A stretch of 11,811 nucleotides of DNA from Planctomycetaceae bacterium (GTDB lineage: Bacteria; Planctomycetota; Phycisphaerae; Phycisphaerales; SM1A02): assembly GCA_027488415.1 (NCBI GenBank), contig JAIYBS010000079.1, forward strand, positions 1 through 11,811. Reading direction: 5' to 3'. A program made the translations under genes and the position numbers. The notes below the pieces were generated by a model. The model was not told where the DNA came from and made no database searches. It worked only from the letters and a program-made list of their open reading frames with translations. Shown piece by piece: positions 6,498-11,811 of the stretch (positions are counted from its first letter, which is position 1; every line of letters begins with the position of its first letter).

Positions 6498-7134
6498 CGG
6501 GTGGGAACACGATACGCGCTCCATCGGGGAGCTCGAACTCGAAGCGCCGGATGCGGATGGCGGCGACGCTCTCGGTCGCGAGCGGGCGCTCGAACACGAC
6601 GATGGTCTGGATGTCGCGCGTACCGCCAGCTGCGCCGAACCGGCACACGTACGCGGCCCGCATCTCCCGCTCCGGGAGCAGCTCCGGCGGTGCCGGCGGC
6701 GGCGCGGTTCCCATCGTCGCACCGGCGAAGGTCCCGAGCTGCGCCTTCAGCGGGGCGACCCAGGCCTCGAGCCGCGGCGCCGTCACCTCGTTCGCGGGCG
6801 CGGCCATCTGGGCGCGGAAGAGCTCTGCCTCGCCCGCCCAGGCTGCCGCGAGCGCCGTCCCGGGCCGATCGGCCAGCTGTTGGAGCGACCGGTACATCCA
6901 GTACGCGCCCCCGACCATCAGCGCGCTCGCGGCCGTGCCGATCACGACGCCGCCCCAGGCCCCCGCGGCGCCGCGCAGGCCGGGCCGGCGGCGGAGCTGC
7001 AGCAGCGCGGCGATGCCGAGGATCGGCGCGAGCAGGCTCCCGACCGGAAGCACCGACGTCGCGATCGATGCCATGGCGAGCGGGCTCAGCCGGCGCACGA
7101 CGGGGACGGAATCGGGCTCGGGTTCGTGGATCAT
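6439..7134 (-). CDS. Membrane protein with DUF4190-like double-helix region
   Basis: Function unknown. The 231-residue product has a short cytoplasmic N-terminus, then two hydrophobic segments at about 19-46 and 57-80 linked by QLRRRPGLRGAAG, the arrangement of the DUF4190 family (helix, short basic loop with Arg and Gly, helix). The remaining 150 residues are soluble and contain one Cys (YVCRFG) and a Pro-rich piece (TAPPPAPPELLPE). The start is fixed by a four-base ATGA overlap with the preceding gene, whose product has the same N-terminal layout (RRxxPLAxAS). The two are therefore probably ancient duplicates or two subunits of one complex, made in coupled fashion. It is followed by the MlaF-type ATPase gene, with overlap, which suggests an envelope role; that is inference. 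The DUF4190 call rests on pattern reading. Confidence 0.83.
   Translation of the reverse strand: MIHEPEPDSVPVVRRLSPLAMASIATSVLPVGSLLAPILGIAALLQLRRRPGLRGAAGAWGGVVIGTAASALMVGGAYWMYRSLQQLADRPGTALAAAWAGEAELFRAQMAAPANEVTAPRLEAWVAPLKAQLGTFAGATMGTAPPPAPPELLPEREMRAAYVCRFGAAGGTRDIQTIVVFERPLATESVAAIRIRRFEFELPDGARIVFPPDEQRDAPSDGRTAGDEPRR
6509..6514 (-). promoter_or_regulatory. TANNNT box inside the upstream gene, ahead of the ABC ATPase start
   Basis: TATCGT on the minus strand lies 11 bases before the ATG at 6497, within the coding sequence of the preceding gene. If functional it would give an internal, near-leaderless transcript for the ATPase and murD. It may be chance. Confidence 0.2.
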
Positions 7135-7799
7135 GGGGCGTTCGTCTCCGCGGGCGCTCGTTCGGGTTGCTTCGCCTCGCCGGCGTCCGAGGCCGGCAGC
7201 CGCAGGCGCCTTCCGGCGACCTCGACCTCGATCGACCGCAGGAGGAGCACCGGCGGCAGCGTGCCGGGCTGCGTCGAGAAGGAGGCCGTCCCGAACACCG
7301 TTCCTCGCTCTCCCGCCGCGTTGAAGGCAGCCGAGATCACGGGCTCCGCGAGCCCCTCCGCGGTCCGGTGCGTGACGGTCACCTGGCGAATCGAGCCCAC
7401 CGCATCCGTCACCTCGCGCGCGAACCTCGCCCGTTCCGCCGCCTCGGGCGCCGAGGACCGCGTGTCCCACTCGGCCTCCTGCGCGGGCAGCACGGTGCAC
7501 GCGGACTCGACCGCGGCGATCGTCTGCGTGTCCATCGAGTCCTGCACCTCGGACTGCAGCGCCCCGAGGAGCCAGCCTTCCAGCACGAGGATCGTCGTCC
7601 CGACCGCAACGCCCGCGATCGCAAGCCCCTGTCCGGAGCGCAGTCCGTCCGACGAGCGGACGCGATGGATCGCGACGAGCCCGAGCACGATCGCGGCCAC
7701 TGCCGTCAGCGGGCACCAGCCCAGGACGATGGCCGTGAGCAGGCTCGCGAGCGCGAGCGGCTCGAGCCGGGTGCGGCGGGTGGTCTGTTCCGCGGCCAT
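7131..7799 (-). CDS. Membrane protein with DUF4190-like double-helix region, first gene of the operon
   Basis: Function unknown; 222 residues. Two hydrophobic segments at about 14-45 and 58-82 are joined by AIHRVRSSDGLRSGQGLAIAGVAVG, which matches the typical DUF4190 pattern of a basic linker followed by GxGLAIAGxxxG. The soluble remainder is acidic/Ala-rich and includes one Cys (SACTVLP, near 109) and a beta-like stretch (VEVAGRRLRL) near the end. Start ATG 7799 (MAAEQTT) is preferred over ATG 7829, which would add ten residues and begin inside the terminator hairpin of the upstream gene. A TANNNT box nine bases upstream supports 7799. The stop overlaps the next gene's start by four bases. 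It heads the run of seven minus-strand genes containing mlaF, murD and ispF. Confidence 0.82.
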   Translation of the reverse strand: MAAEQTTRRTRLEPLALASLLTAIVLGWCPLTAVAAIVLGLVAIHRVRSSDGLRSGQGLAIAGVAVGTTILVLEGWLLGALQSEVQDSMDTQTIAAVESACTVLPAQEAEWDTRSSAPEAAERARFAREVTDAVGSIRQVTVTHRTAEGLAEPVISAAFNAAGERGTVFGTASFSTQPGTLPPVLLLRSIEVEVAGRRLRLPASDAGEAKQPERAPAETNAP

Positions 7800-7808
7800 G
7801 GGCGGGGC

Positions 7809-7814
7809 AGGGTA
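7809..7814 (-). promoter_or_regulatory. TANNNT box 9 bases before the operon's first start codon
   Basis: Within GGGCTACCCT (7809-7818, minus strand), TACCCT ends nine bases before ATG 7799, and the bases between (GCCCCGCCC) hold no ribosome-binding site. It lies directly after the terminator of the upstream gene, where a new promoter is expected. The box differs by one base from the GGGCTACTCT found at 1777-1786 and 10989-10998. No -35 is seen. Confidence 0.35.
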
Positions 7815-7819
7815 GCCCA

Positions 7820-7851
7820 AAAGCACCACCGCCCGGCGCGTGGCCGGGCGG
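7820..7851 (-). terminator. Intrinsic terminator after the second dockerin-protein gene
   Basis: A perfect 9-bp GC stem pairs 7829-7837 with 7843-7851 around a 5-base loop (CACGC on the minus strand). It is followed in the minus direction by TGGTGCTTTT, a short T run. It lies 30 bases after the stop at 7881 and before the start at 7799, so it separates the secreted-protein gene from the envelope operon. Confidence 0.7.
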
Positions 7852-7880
7852 CGGGAAGGAATCGTGTCAGCGACCGTCGA

Positions 7881-9287
7881 TCAGCCCCACTGCGCGAGCA
7901 TGATGCCGAGGTCGGCACCGTTGGTCACGCCGTTGCCGTCGAGGTCGGTCGCGCCGGGGTTGCCCCAGTTGGCGAGCATGGCCCCGAGGTCGGCGCCGTC
8001 AACCACGCCGTTGCAGTTGAGGTCGCCCTGGCGGCAGGGGTTGCTCGGCACCTTGGTCGCGGCAGCGGTGCTGCTCGTCACCTTGAAGTGGCCGATCGAG
8101 GCGTTGCCCGAGGCGGCCGGCACCGAGGCGTCGAACCAGAAGTTGTAGAGCGTCGACCAGCGCAGCGCGTTGGCGTTCGGGTTCTGCGCGAAGGTCTGCG
8201 TGCACTGCCACTTGGCCTCGCCGTTGGCGACCGAGAACGTCCAGTCGGTGCCGTCGAACACCTCGCCCGAGTGGTAGGCGACGTCCTTGAAGCCGGCGTT
8301 CGTGATGGTCACGTTCGCCGGAACCGGCACCGAGAAGCTCGCGCCCGCGCGGTCCGAGTTCAGGTTGTGGATCGCGTACTCGTAGCGGTACGTGCCGTTG
8401 CCGTTGTTCGTCACGTTGCACGCGACGATGTAGCGGCCGTCGGCCGCGTCGACCGTGGTGATCGTCGCGGTCGGGACCACCGTCGTGTAGTGGTAGATGG
8501 CGGGCTTCTGCTGGAAGGTCGCGCCCGACAGCGTGATCGGGTACGTGCCGTTTGTGATGGTTCCGCCGACCGTGAAGAGACGGTAGCTCGCGTTGTTGTT
8601 GTCGTTGTTGTTGCTGGCATCCTCGGGGTGCACGTACTGGCACTCGGCGAGGTAGACCGCGCCCGCGTTCAACGCCGGGTTCAGGTCGTCCGCCCTGATC
8701 TGGACGCGTCGTCCGATGCTCGCCTGTCCGGCGGGGATCGACGGCCACGAGGCGACCTCGGAGCCCGTGTCGGCCGGGAAGACGCCCGTGGTCGGATTCA
8801 CCTTCGAGCGCGGCCCGAGGTCACCCTGCGTGCCGTTCAGGCTCGCGGTGTACGGGTCGCTGCAGCCGATGCCGAGGAGGCTCGGGCAGCCGCTGCCAGC
8901 GGAGACGCAGGTGCCGCACAGCGTCTGCTGGAGGGCGCAGAAGCCGTACTTCATCCAGCTCATGCCGATCTGCTCGATGCGGCCGTTCTTGATGCGGAAC
9001 GCGTTCTGCGGGATGACCGGGTGGTTCGCGGTGTTCGCGAACCAGCCGAGCTGCGAGGTGCCGATGTTGCAGCTCGTGGAGCCGAACGCGTAACCCATGA
9101 TGCTGACGCCGCCGACGGTGTTCGCCCCGTAGCGCGAGACGTCGGGGATTGCGCCCACGATCACGTCGGGACCCGCCTGGACATCACTGGTGCCGCCCTC
9201 GCCGGGAACGGCGGTCGCGGTCATCTGTCCGGCGGTCAGAGCGAGGCCGGCGGTGGCCAGCGTGCCGAGGAGAAAACGTGCCTTCAT
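7881..9287 (-). CDS. Secreted protein with two C-terminal dockerin-like repeats (paralogue B)
   Basis: This 468-residue exported protein has no recognised enzymatic domain. Residues 1-26 are a signal peptide ending ATA-V. The long central region (about 38-405) opens with GPDVIVGAIPDV and contains paired Cys (GFCALQQTLCGTC, GIGCSDPY), a seven-residue Asn/Asp run NNNDNNN (226-232) and an aromatic-rich block at 334-386. The C-terminus holds two dockerin type I-like repeats, 421-442 and 447-468, each a DxNxNG-type calcium loop followed by GADLGxMLAxWG. No cohesin is in the window, so in this lineage the repeats more likely serve surface attachment or folding than a cellulosome; that is inference. 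The start has an AAGGA ribosome-binding site at 9298-9302, ten bases upstream. It is collinear with the gene at 9503-10915 and is its tandem duplicate. Confidence 0.9.
   Translation of the reverse strand: MKARFLLGTLATAGLALTAGQMTATAVPGEGGTSDVQAGPDVIVGAIPDVSRYGANTVGGVSIMGYAFGSTSCNIGTSQLGWFANTANHPVIPQNAFRIKNGRIEQIGMSWMKYGFCALQQTLCGTCVSAGSGCPSLLGIGCSDPYTASLNGTQGDLGPRSKVNPTTGVFPADTGSEVASWPSIPAGQASIGRRVQIRADDLNPALNAGAVYLAECQYVHPEDASNNNDNNNASYRLFTVGGTITNGTYPITLSGATFQQKPAIYHYTTVVPTATITTVDAADGRYIVACNVTNNGNGTYRYEYAIHNLNSDRAGASFSVPVPANVTITNAGFKDVAYHSGEVFDGTDWTFSVANGEAKWQCTQTFAQNPNANALRWSTLYNFWFDASVPAASGNASIGHFKVTSSTAAATKVPSNPCRQGDLNCNGVVDGADLGAMLANWGNPGATDLDGNGVTNGADLGIMLAQWG
8592..8612 (-). repeat. Asn-codon triplet run (NNNDNNN), copy in paralogue B
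   Basis: Six AAC codons interrupted by one GAC encode residues 226-232. The same run is found in paralogue A at 10220-10240. It is a short in-frame triplet repeat within coding sequence, conserved exactly while its flanks have changed. Confidence 0.9.
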
Positions 9288-9297
9288 GGGGTGGGGA

Positions 9298-9302
9298 TCC
9301 TT
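9298..9302 (-). promoter_or_regulatory. Ribosome-binding site AAGGA
   Basis: AAGGA on the minus strand lies ten bases before the ATG at 9287 and supports that start. It contrasts with the operon genes, several of which show no ribosome-binding site. Confidence 0.55.
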
Positions 9303-9351
9303 GTCTGGAAACGGGGTGTGGCGTGGGCCAATTCAGCAAGCCCACTTCTTG

Positions 9352-9357
9352 TTTATA
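9352..9357 (-). promoter_or_regulatory. Possible -10 element (TATAAA) of the second dockerin-protein gene
   Basis: TATAAA is the most AT-rich hexamer in the spacer 9288-9502, with a poor -35 candidate TTTCCC 17 bases upstream. It would give a leader of roughly 55-60 bases that includes the AAGGA site. Confidence 0.35.
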
Positions 9358-9424
9358 GGCGGTGTCCCTGACTTGGGAAACATTGACGGTACGGAATTGC
9401 GAGATCGACGGTTCTCCGGACTCG

Positions 9425-9462
9425 CAAAAAGAACCCGCCCCGGACGCGTGGCCGGGGCGGGT
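9425..9462 (-). terminator. Intrinsic terminator after the first dockerin-protein gene
   Basis: An 11-bp perfect stem pairs 9433-9443 with 9452-9462 around an 8-base loop. In the minus direction it runs straight into TTCTTTTT, a good T tract. It begins about 40 bases after the stop at 9503. Confidence 0.88.
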
Positions 9463-9502
9463 GAGTTGCGCGATTCGCGGACAAACCGTCCGAGATTCCG
9501 GA

Positions 9503-10915
9503 TCAGCCCCAGCTTGCAAGCAGGAAACCGATGTCGGCGCCGTTGATGACGCCGTTGCTGTCGAGGTCCCCGGGGCAGGGCGTCCCGCAGGTGCCCCAGC
9601 CGGCGAGCATCAGCCCGAGGTCGGCGCCGTTGATGATGCCGTTGCAGTCGAGGTCGCCGCGCCGGCACGGGTTGGCCGGGACCTTGGCGTTCGCGAAGAC
9701 CGCGCCCGAGGTCTTGAAGAGGTCCATGCCGACGCCGGCCGAGGTCGGGCCCGCGTTCGAGTCGAACCAGAAGTTGTACATCGTCGCCCACCGCAGGGCG
9801 TTCGCGTTCGGGTTCTGCGCGAAGGTCTGCGTGCACTCCCACTTGGCGACGCCGCCGCTGACGCTGAACGTCCAGTCGGTGCCGTCGAACGGCTCGCCCG
9901 AGTGGTAGGTCACGTCCTTGAAGCCGACGTTCGACACCGTGACGTTCTGCGGCAGCGCGAGGTAGAAGCTGCGCGCGGCGCTGTCCGAGTTGTAGTTGAA
10001 GACCGCGTACTCGTAGTGGTACGAGCCGTCCTCGTTCTGCGTCACGTTCGAGCCGACGACGTAGCGTCCGTCCGGCGCGTCCGTGGACGAGATGGTGACG
10101 CCGGGCACCACCACCGACCAGTGGAAGATGGCCGGCTTCATCTGGAAGGTGGACCCGGTCAGCGTCAGGTTGTACGCGCCGCCCGAGTTCGCGCCGACCG
10201 TGAAGAGCCGGTAGCTCGCGTTGTTGTTGTCGTTGTTGTTGGCGGCATCGTCCGGGTGCACGTACATGCACTCGGCCATGTAGACCGCGCCGGTGTTCTG
10301 CGTCGGGTCGAGGTCGGTCGCCCGGATCTGGCAGCGGCGGCCGATCGTGCCCTGGCCCGAGGGGATCGCGGGCCACTGCGTGGAGCCGGTCGCCGGGAAG
10401 AAGCCGGTCGTCGGGTTGACCTCGTAGCGGGGCCCGAGGCCGCCCTGGGAACCGTTCAGGCCCGCGGTGTACGGGTCGCTGCAGCCGACGCCGAGCTCGC
10501 TCGTTGCGCTGCCGCAGCCGATGCCGCCGGGCTGGCAGGTCGAGCACAGGTTCTCCTGCAGCGCGCAGAAGCCGTGCTTCATCCAGCCGATGCCGATCTG
10601 CTCGATGCGGCCGTTCTTGATGCGGTACGCGTTCTGCGGGATCACCGGGTGGAACGACGTGTTCTGCCACCAGCGCAGGTTCACGGAGCCGACGTTGCAG
10701 CTCGTGCTGCCGAACGCGTACGCCATGATGTTGACGCCGTTGACGGTGTTCGAGCCGTACTTCGCGACGTCGGGGATCGCTCCGACGATGACGTCGGGGC
10801 CCGCCAGCACAGCGCTGGTGCCGCCGTCGCCCGGGAGCGCGGTGGCGGACATCTGGCCGATGGTGAGGGCGACGCCGGCGGCGGCGAAGGTGCCGATCAG
10901 GATCCTGGGCTTCAT
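9503..10915 (-). CDS. Secreted protein with two C-terminal dockerin-like repeats (paralogue A)
   Basis: This 470-residue exported protein is the tandem paralogue of the gene at 7881-9287. Signal peptide 1-26 ends ATA-L. The two align without gaps from residue 1 to about 128, sharing GPDVIVGAIPDV, YAFGSTSCN, HPVIPQNA, RIKNGRIEQIG and GFCALQ, and meet again at NNNDNNN (226-232). A 53-residue block near the aromatic-rich end differs at only eight places. Extra Cys appear around 130-145 and in the linker between the dockerin-like repeats (420-441 and 449-470; linker TCGTPCP), suggesting a disulphide there that the other copy lacks. Function is unknown; an extracellular or surface structural role is likely. 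A GAGAAG sequence lies nine bases before the ATG. Its own terminator (9425-9462) and a possible promoter (10989-10998) make it a single-gene unit. Confidence 0.9.
   Translation of the reverse strand: MKPRILIGTFAAAGVALTIGQMSATALPGDGGTSAVLAGPDVIVGAIPDVAKYGSNTVNGVNIMAYAFGSTSCNVGSVNLRWWQNTSFHPVIPQNAYRIKNGRIEQIGIGWMKHGFCALQENLCSTCQPGGIGCGSATSELGVGCSDPYTAGLNGSQGGLGPRYEVNPTTGFFPATGSTQWPAIPSGQGTIGRRCQIRATDLDPTQNTGAVYMAECMYVHPDDAANNNDNNNASYRLFTVGANSGGAYNLTLTGSTFQMKPAIFHWSVVVPGVTISSTDAPDGRYVVGSNVTQNEDGSYHYEYAVFNYNSDSAARSFYLALPQNVTVSNVGFKDVTYHSGEPFDGTDWTFSVSGGVAKWECTQTFAQNPNANALRWATMYNFWFDSNAGPTSAGVGMDLFKTSGAVFANAKVPANPCRRGDLDCNGIINGADLGLMLAGWGTCGTPCPGDLDSNGVINGADIGFLLASWG
10220..10240 (-). repeat. Asn-codon triplet run (NNNDNNN), copy in paralogue A
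   Basis: This is the counterpart of 8592-8612: six AAC codons around one GAC, at the same residue numbers 226-232. Confidence 0.9.
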
Positions 10916-10988
10916 CGTGTGGGGCTTCTCTGCGTGTCGTTCGGTGGTTTTCTGGAGACGGCATCGCCGTGCGTCGGCGACCGCCCCG

Positions 10989-10998
10989 AGAGTAGCCC
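10989..10998 (-). promoter_or_regulatory. Possible promoter -10 region (GGGCTACTCT) of the first dockerin-protein gene
   Basis: GGGCTACTCT ends 73 bases before the ATG at 10915 and is identical to the box before the GH13 gene at 1777-1786. A TTGAGA lies 15 bases further upstream, short for a -35 spacing. The leader between contains a small hairpin (6-bp stem, 10964-10980). Besides the terminator at 11073-11117, I see nothing else in the 250-base spacer 10916-11165. Confidence 0.35.
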
Positions 10999-11072
10999 CG
11001 ATCGGCGCGTCTCAAAGGAACGGAGCCTGAATGTCTGGGTAGCGCGGGGCATTCCCGGGCACCATTCGCGTC

Positions 11073-11117
11073 CGATAAATGAAAGCCCCGTTCCCGACGT
11101 GTGGTCGGGAACGGGGC
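11073..11117 (-). terminator. Intrinsic terminator after the PEP-CTERM-like gene
   Basis: A perfect 14-bp stem pairs 11085-11098 with 11104-11117 around a 5-base loop (CACAC on the minus strand). In the minus direction it is followed by TTTCATTTAT. It lies about 48 bases after the stop at 11166. Confidence 0.88.
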
Positions 11118-11165
11118 CGAGAAGGATCCACGGAGTCTTGCGACTCCGGGTGATGGCAGAGTGAA

Positions 11166-11811
11166 TCAGGCGCGGCGGCGACGCGAGGCGAGGCCTGCGA
11201 CGCCGAGCAGCGCGATCGCGCCGGGGGCGGGGATGAACTGGTAGCGAGCCTGGGTGGTCGCGCCGTTCACGCCGTCCTTGATCGAGGCCTCCGCAGCGAA
11301 GGTGAAGTCGACGCCGATCACCTTGTTGTTGCCGGCGACCACGAGGTGGGCGCACCAGATGCCGTTCGTGGCATTGGCAGTCGCGTTGGCGCCGGCGTTG
11401 AACCCGCTGACGAACACCGAGTTCGTGCGGCCGAAGCTGCCCGCCCACGCGCTCATGAGCTCAGCGTTGTTGTCGACCGAGGTCGGGTCGCCGGTGTACC
11501 AGCCCGCGTTGTTCGGGATGGTGGTCGCCGCAGCCGAGGCCGGGGTCGCGTTCCACGAGGTACCGGAGAAGTTCGGGTCGTTCGTGGTGCTGCCCGAGGC
11601 GTAGTACTCGCCACCGTAGGCGCCGCCCGAGAAGGTGCCGGAGGTCATGAAGCTGTCGTCGGAGGTGTTGCGGGTCGACGTGAAGCCGGCGAAATCGGGC
11701 TTCCAGGTCTTGGTGGCGAGACCGGCCTTCTGAACGAACGTGCCGTTCGAGGACAGGTCGTAGAGGTTGAGGAACTTGTCGCTCGCGTTCGTGGTCGCGG
11801 CGAAGATGTCG
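11166..11811 (-). CDS. Secreted protein with PEP-CTERM-like sorting tail (5' end cut by window)
   Basis: Only the C-terminal 214 residues are present; the frame is open to the window edge, so the start and signal peptide lie outside. The visible part is rich in Asn, Thr, Ser, Ala and Gly with aromatic residues (FLNLYDLSSNG, YGGEYYASGST, WYTGDPTS), as in many extracellular planctomycete proteins. The end (11169-11234) is a PEP-CTERM-like signal: IPAPGA, hydrophobic IALLGVAGLA, then SRRRRA. The expected Pro-Glu-Pro is Pro-Ala-Pro-Gly, a common planctomycete variant as I recall it. Such tails are recognised by exosortases, which cleave and anchor proteins at the envelope or in the matrix. No exosortase gene is in the window. 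The function of the body is not recognised. A strong terminator follows the stop. Confidence 0.88.
   Translation of the reverse strand, partial: DIFAATTNASDKFLNLYDLSSNGTFVQKAGLATKTWKPDFAGFTSTRNTSDDSFMTSGTFSGGAYGGEYYASGSTTNDPNFSGTSWNATPASAAATTIPNNAGWYTGDPTSVDNNAELMSAWAGSFGRTNSVFVSGFNAGANATANATNGIWCAHLVVAGNNKVIGVDFTFAAEASIKDGVNGATTQARYQFIPAPGAIALLGVAGLASRRRRA

Larger units (their letters stand above)
7881..10915 (-). repeat. Tandem gene duplication of dockerin-repeat proteins
   Basis: The genes at 7881-9287 and 9503-10915 encode collinear proteins with the same signal peptide, Cys layout, Asn run and double dockerin-like tail. Stretches of DNA are near identical too, for example around 8160-8215 and 9790-9845. 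Each copy keeps its own terminator, so the duplicated unit probably included flanking DNA, although the spacers themselves have diverged. Confidence 0.9.

Noticed and set aside
7830..7918. Longer start (ATG 7829) for the first operon gene
   Set aside because: It would begin inside the terminator hairpin of the upstream gene and add ten residues not matching the N-terminus of its partner. ATG 7799 is better supported.
8592..8612. GTT-rich run considered as a CRISPR or non-coding repeat
   Set aside because: It is an in-frame Asn/Asp codon run with no spacers and a matching copy in the paralogue's coding sequence.
6501..9371. Plus-strand open frame of 956 codons
   Set aside because: It lies opposite five well-supported minus-strand genes, spans their terminators, and its translation is Arg/Ala/Gly-rich without any motif. 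Long antisense frames are expected in DNA this GC-rich.
10964..10980. Small hairpin in the leader of the first dockerin gene considered as a riboswitch or attenuator
   Set aside because: It has only a 6-bp stem, no T tract and no recognisable aptamer. It is likely chance in GC-rich DNA.
9362..11164. Plus-strand open frame of 600 codons
   Set aside because: It is antisense to a dockerin-protein gene whose reading is supported by signal peptide, paralogue and repeats. The antisense product is low-complexity.

Overview
The window looks like chromosome from a planctomycete, most likely of the Phycisphaerae. Three things point there: very high GC; two secreted proteins ending in dockerin-like repeats of the 'GDLxxNGVxxGADLGxxLAxWG' type; and a third secreted protein ending in a PEP-CTERM-like tail of the 'PAPGAIALLGVAGL...RRRR' type. 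The taxon is inferred from these signatures; there is no rRNA or marker gene to confirm it. Every gene I can support (11, two cut by the window edges) lies on the minus strand, so transcription runs from position 11811 towards 1. No gene-free stretch exceeds about 250 bases. I see no tRNA, rRNA, CRISPR array or insertion sequence.

Right part (11811 to about 7830): surface and secreted proteins. The 3' part of a PEP-CTERM-like secreted protein (11166-11811) ends in a strong hairpin terminator. Two tandem paralogues follow (9503-10915 and 7881-9287). They are secreted, Cys-containing, roughly 470-residue proteins of unknown function with two dockerin-like Ca-binding repeats at the C-terminus. 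Each is followed by its own hairpin terminator, so each of the three appears to be its own transcription unit.

Middle part (7799 to 1940): a tight seven-gene run. In order of transcription: two membrane proteins with a DUF4190-like double-helix region (222 and 231 aa); an MlaF-type ABC ATPase; MurD; a small lipoprotein; IspF; and a 377-residue protein that I read as an archaeal-type adenylate-kinase domain joined to a nucleoside 2-deoxyribosyltransferase-like domain. Junctions include two ATGA overlaps (7131-7134, 5568-5571), one longer overlap (6439-6497) and gaps of 13, 3 and 58 bases. The theme is envelope building: lipid trafficking (MlaF), peptidoglycan precursor synthesis (MurD) and isoprenoid supply (IspF, which ultimately feeds the undecaprenyl carrier). 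The role of the last gene is unknown.

Left edge (1744 to 1): a GH13 enzyme resembling glycogen branching enzyme but with a signal peptide. It lies 195 bases beyond the operon, behind a possible promoter of its own, and its C-terminus runs off the window.

The most interesting items are: the kinase/deoxyribosyltransferase-like fusion with a degenerate P-loop but an intact candidate nucleophile; TANNNT boxes about 9 bases before start codons, suggesting leaderless transcription; shared upstream motifs in front of secreted-protein genes; the tandem dockerin paralogues; and the exported branching-enzyme-like GH13.
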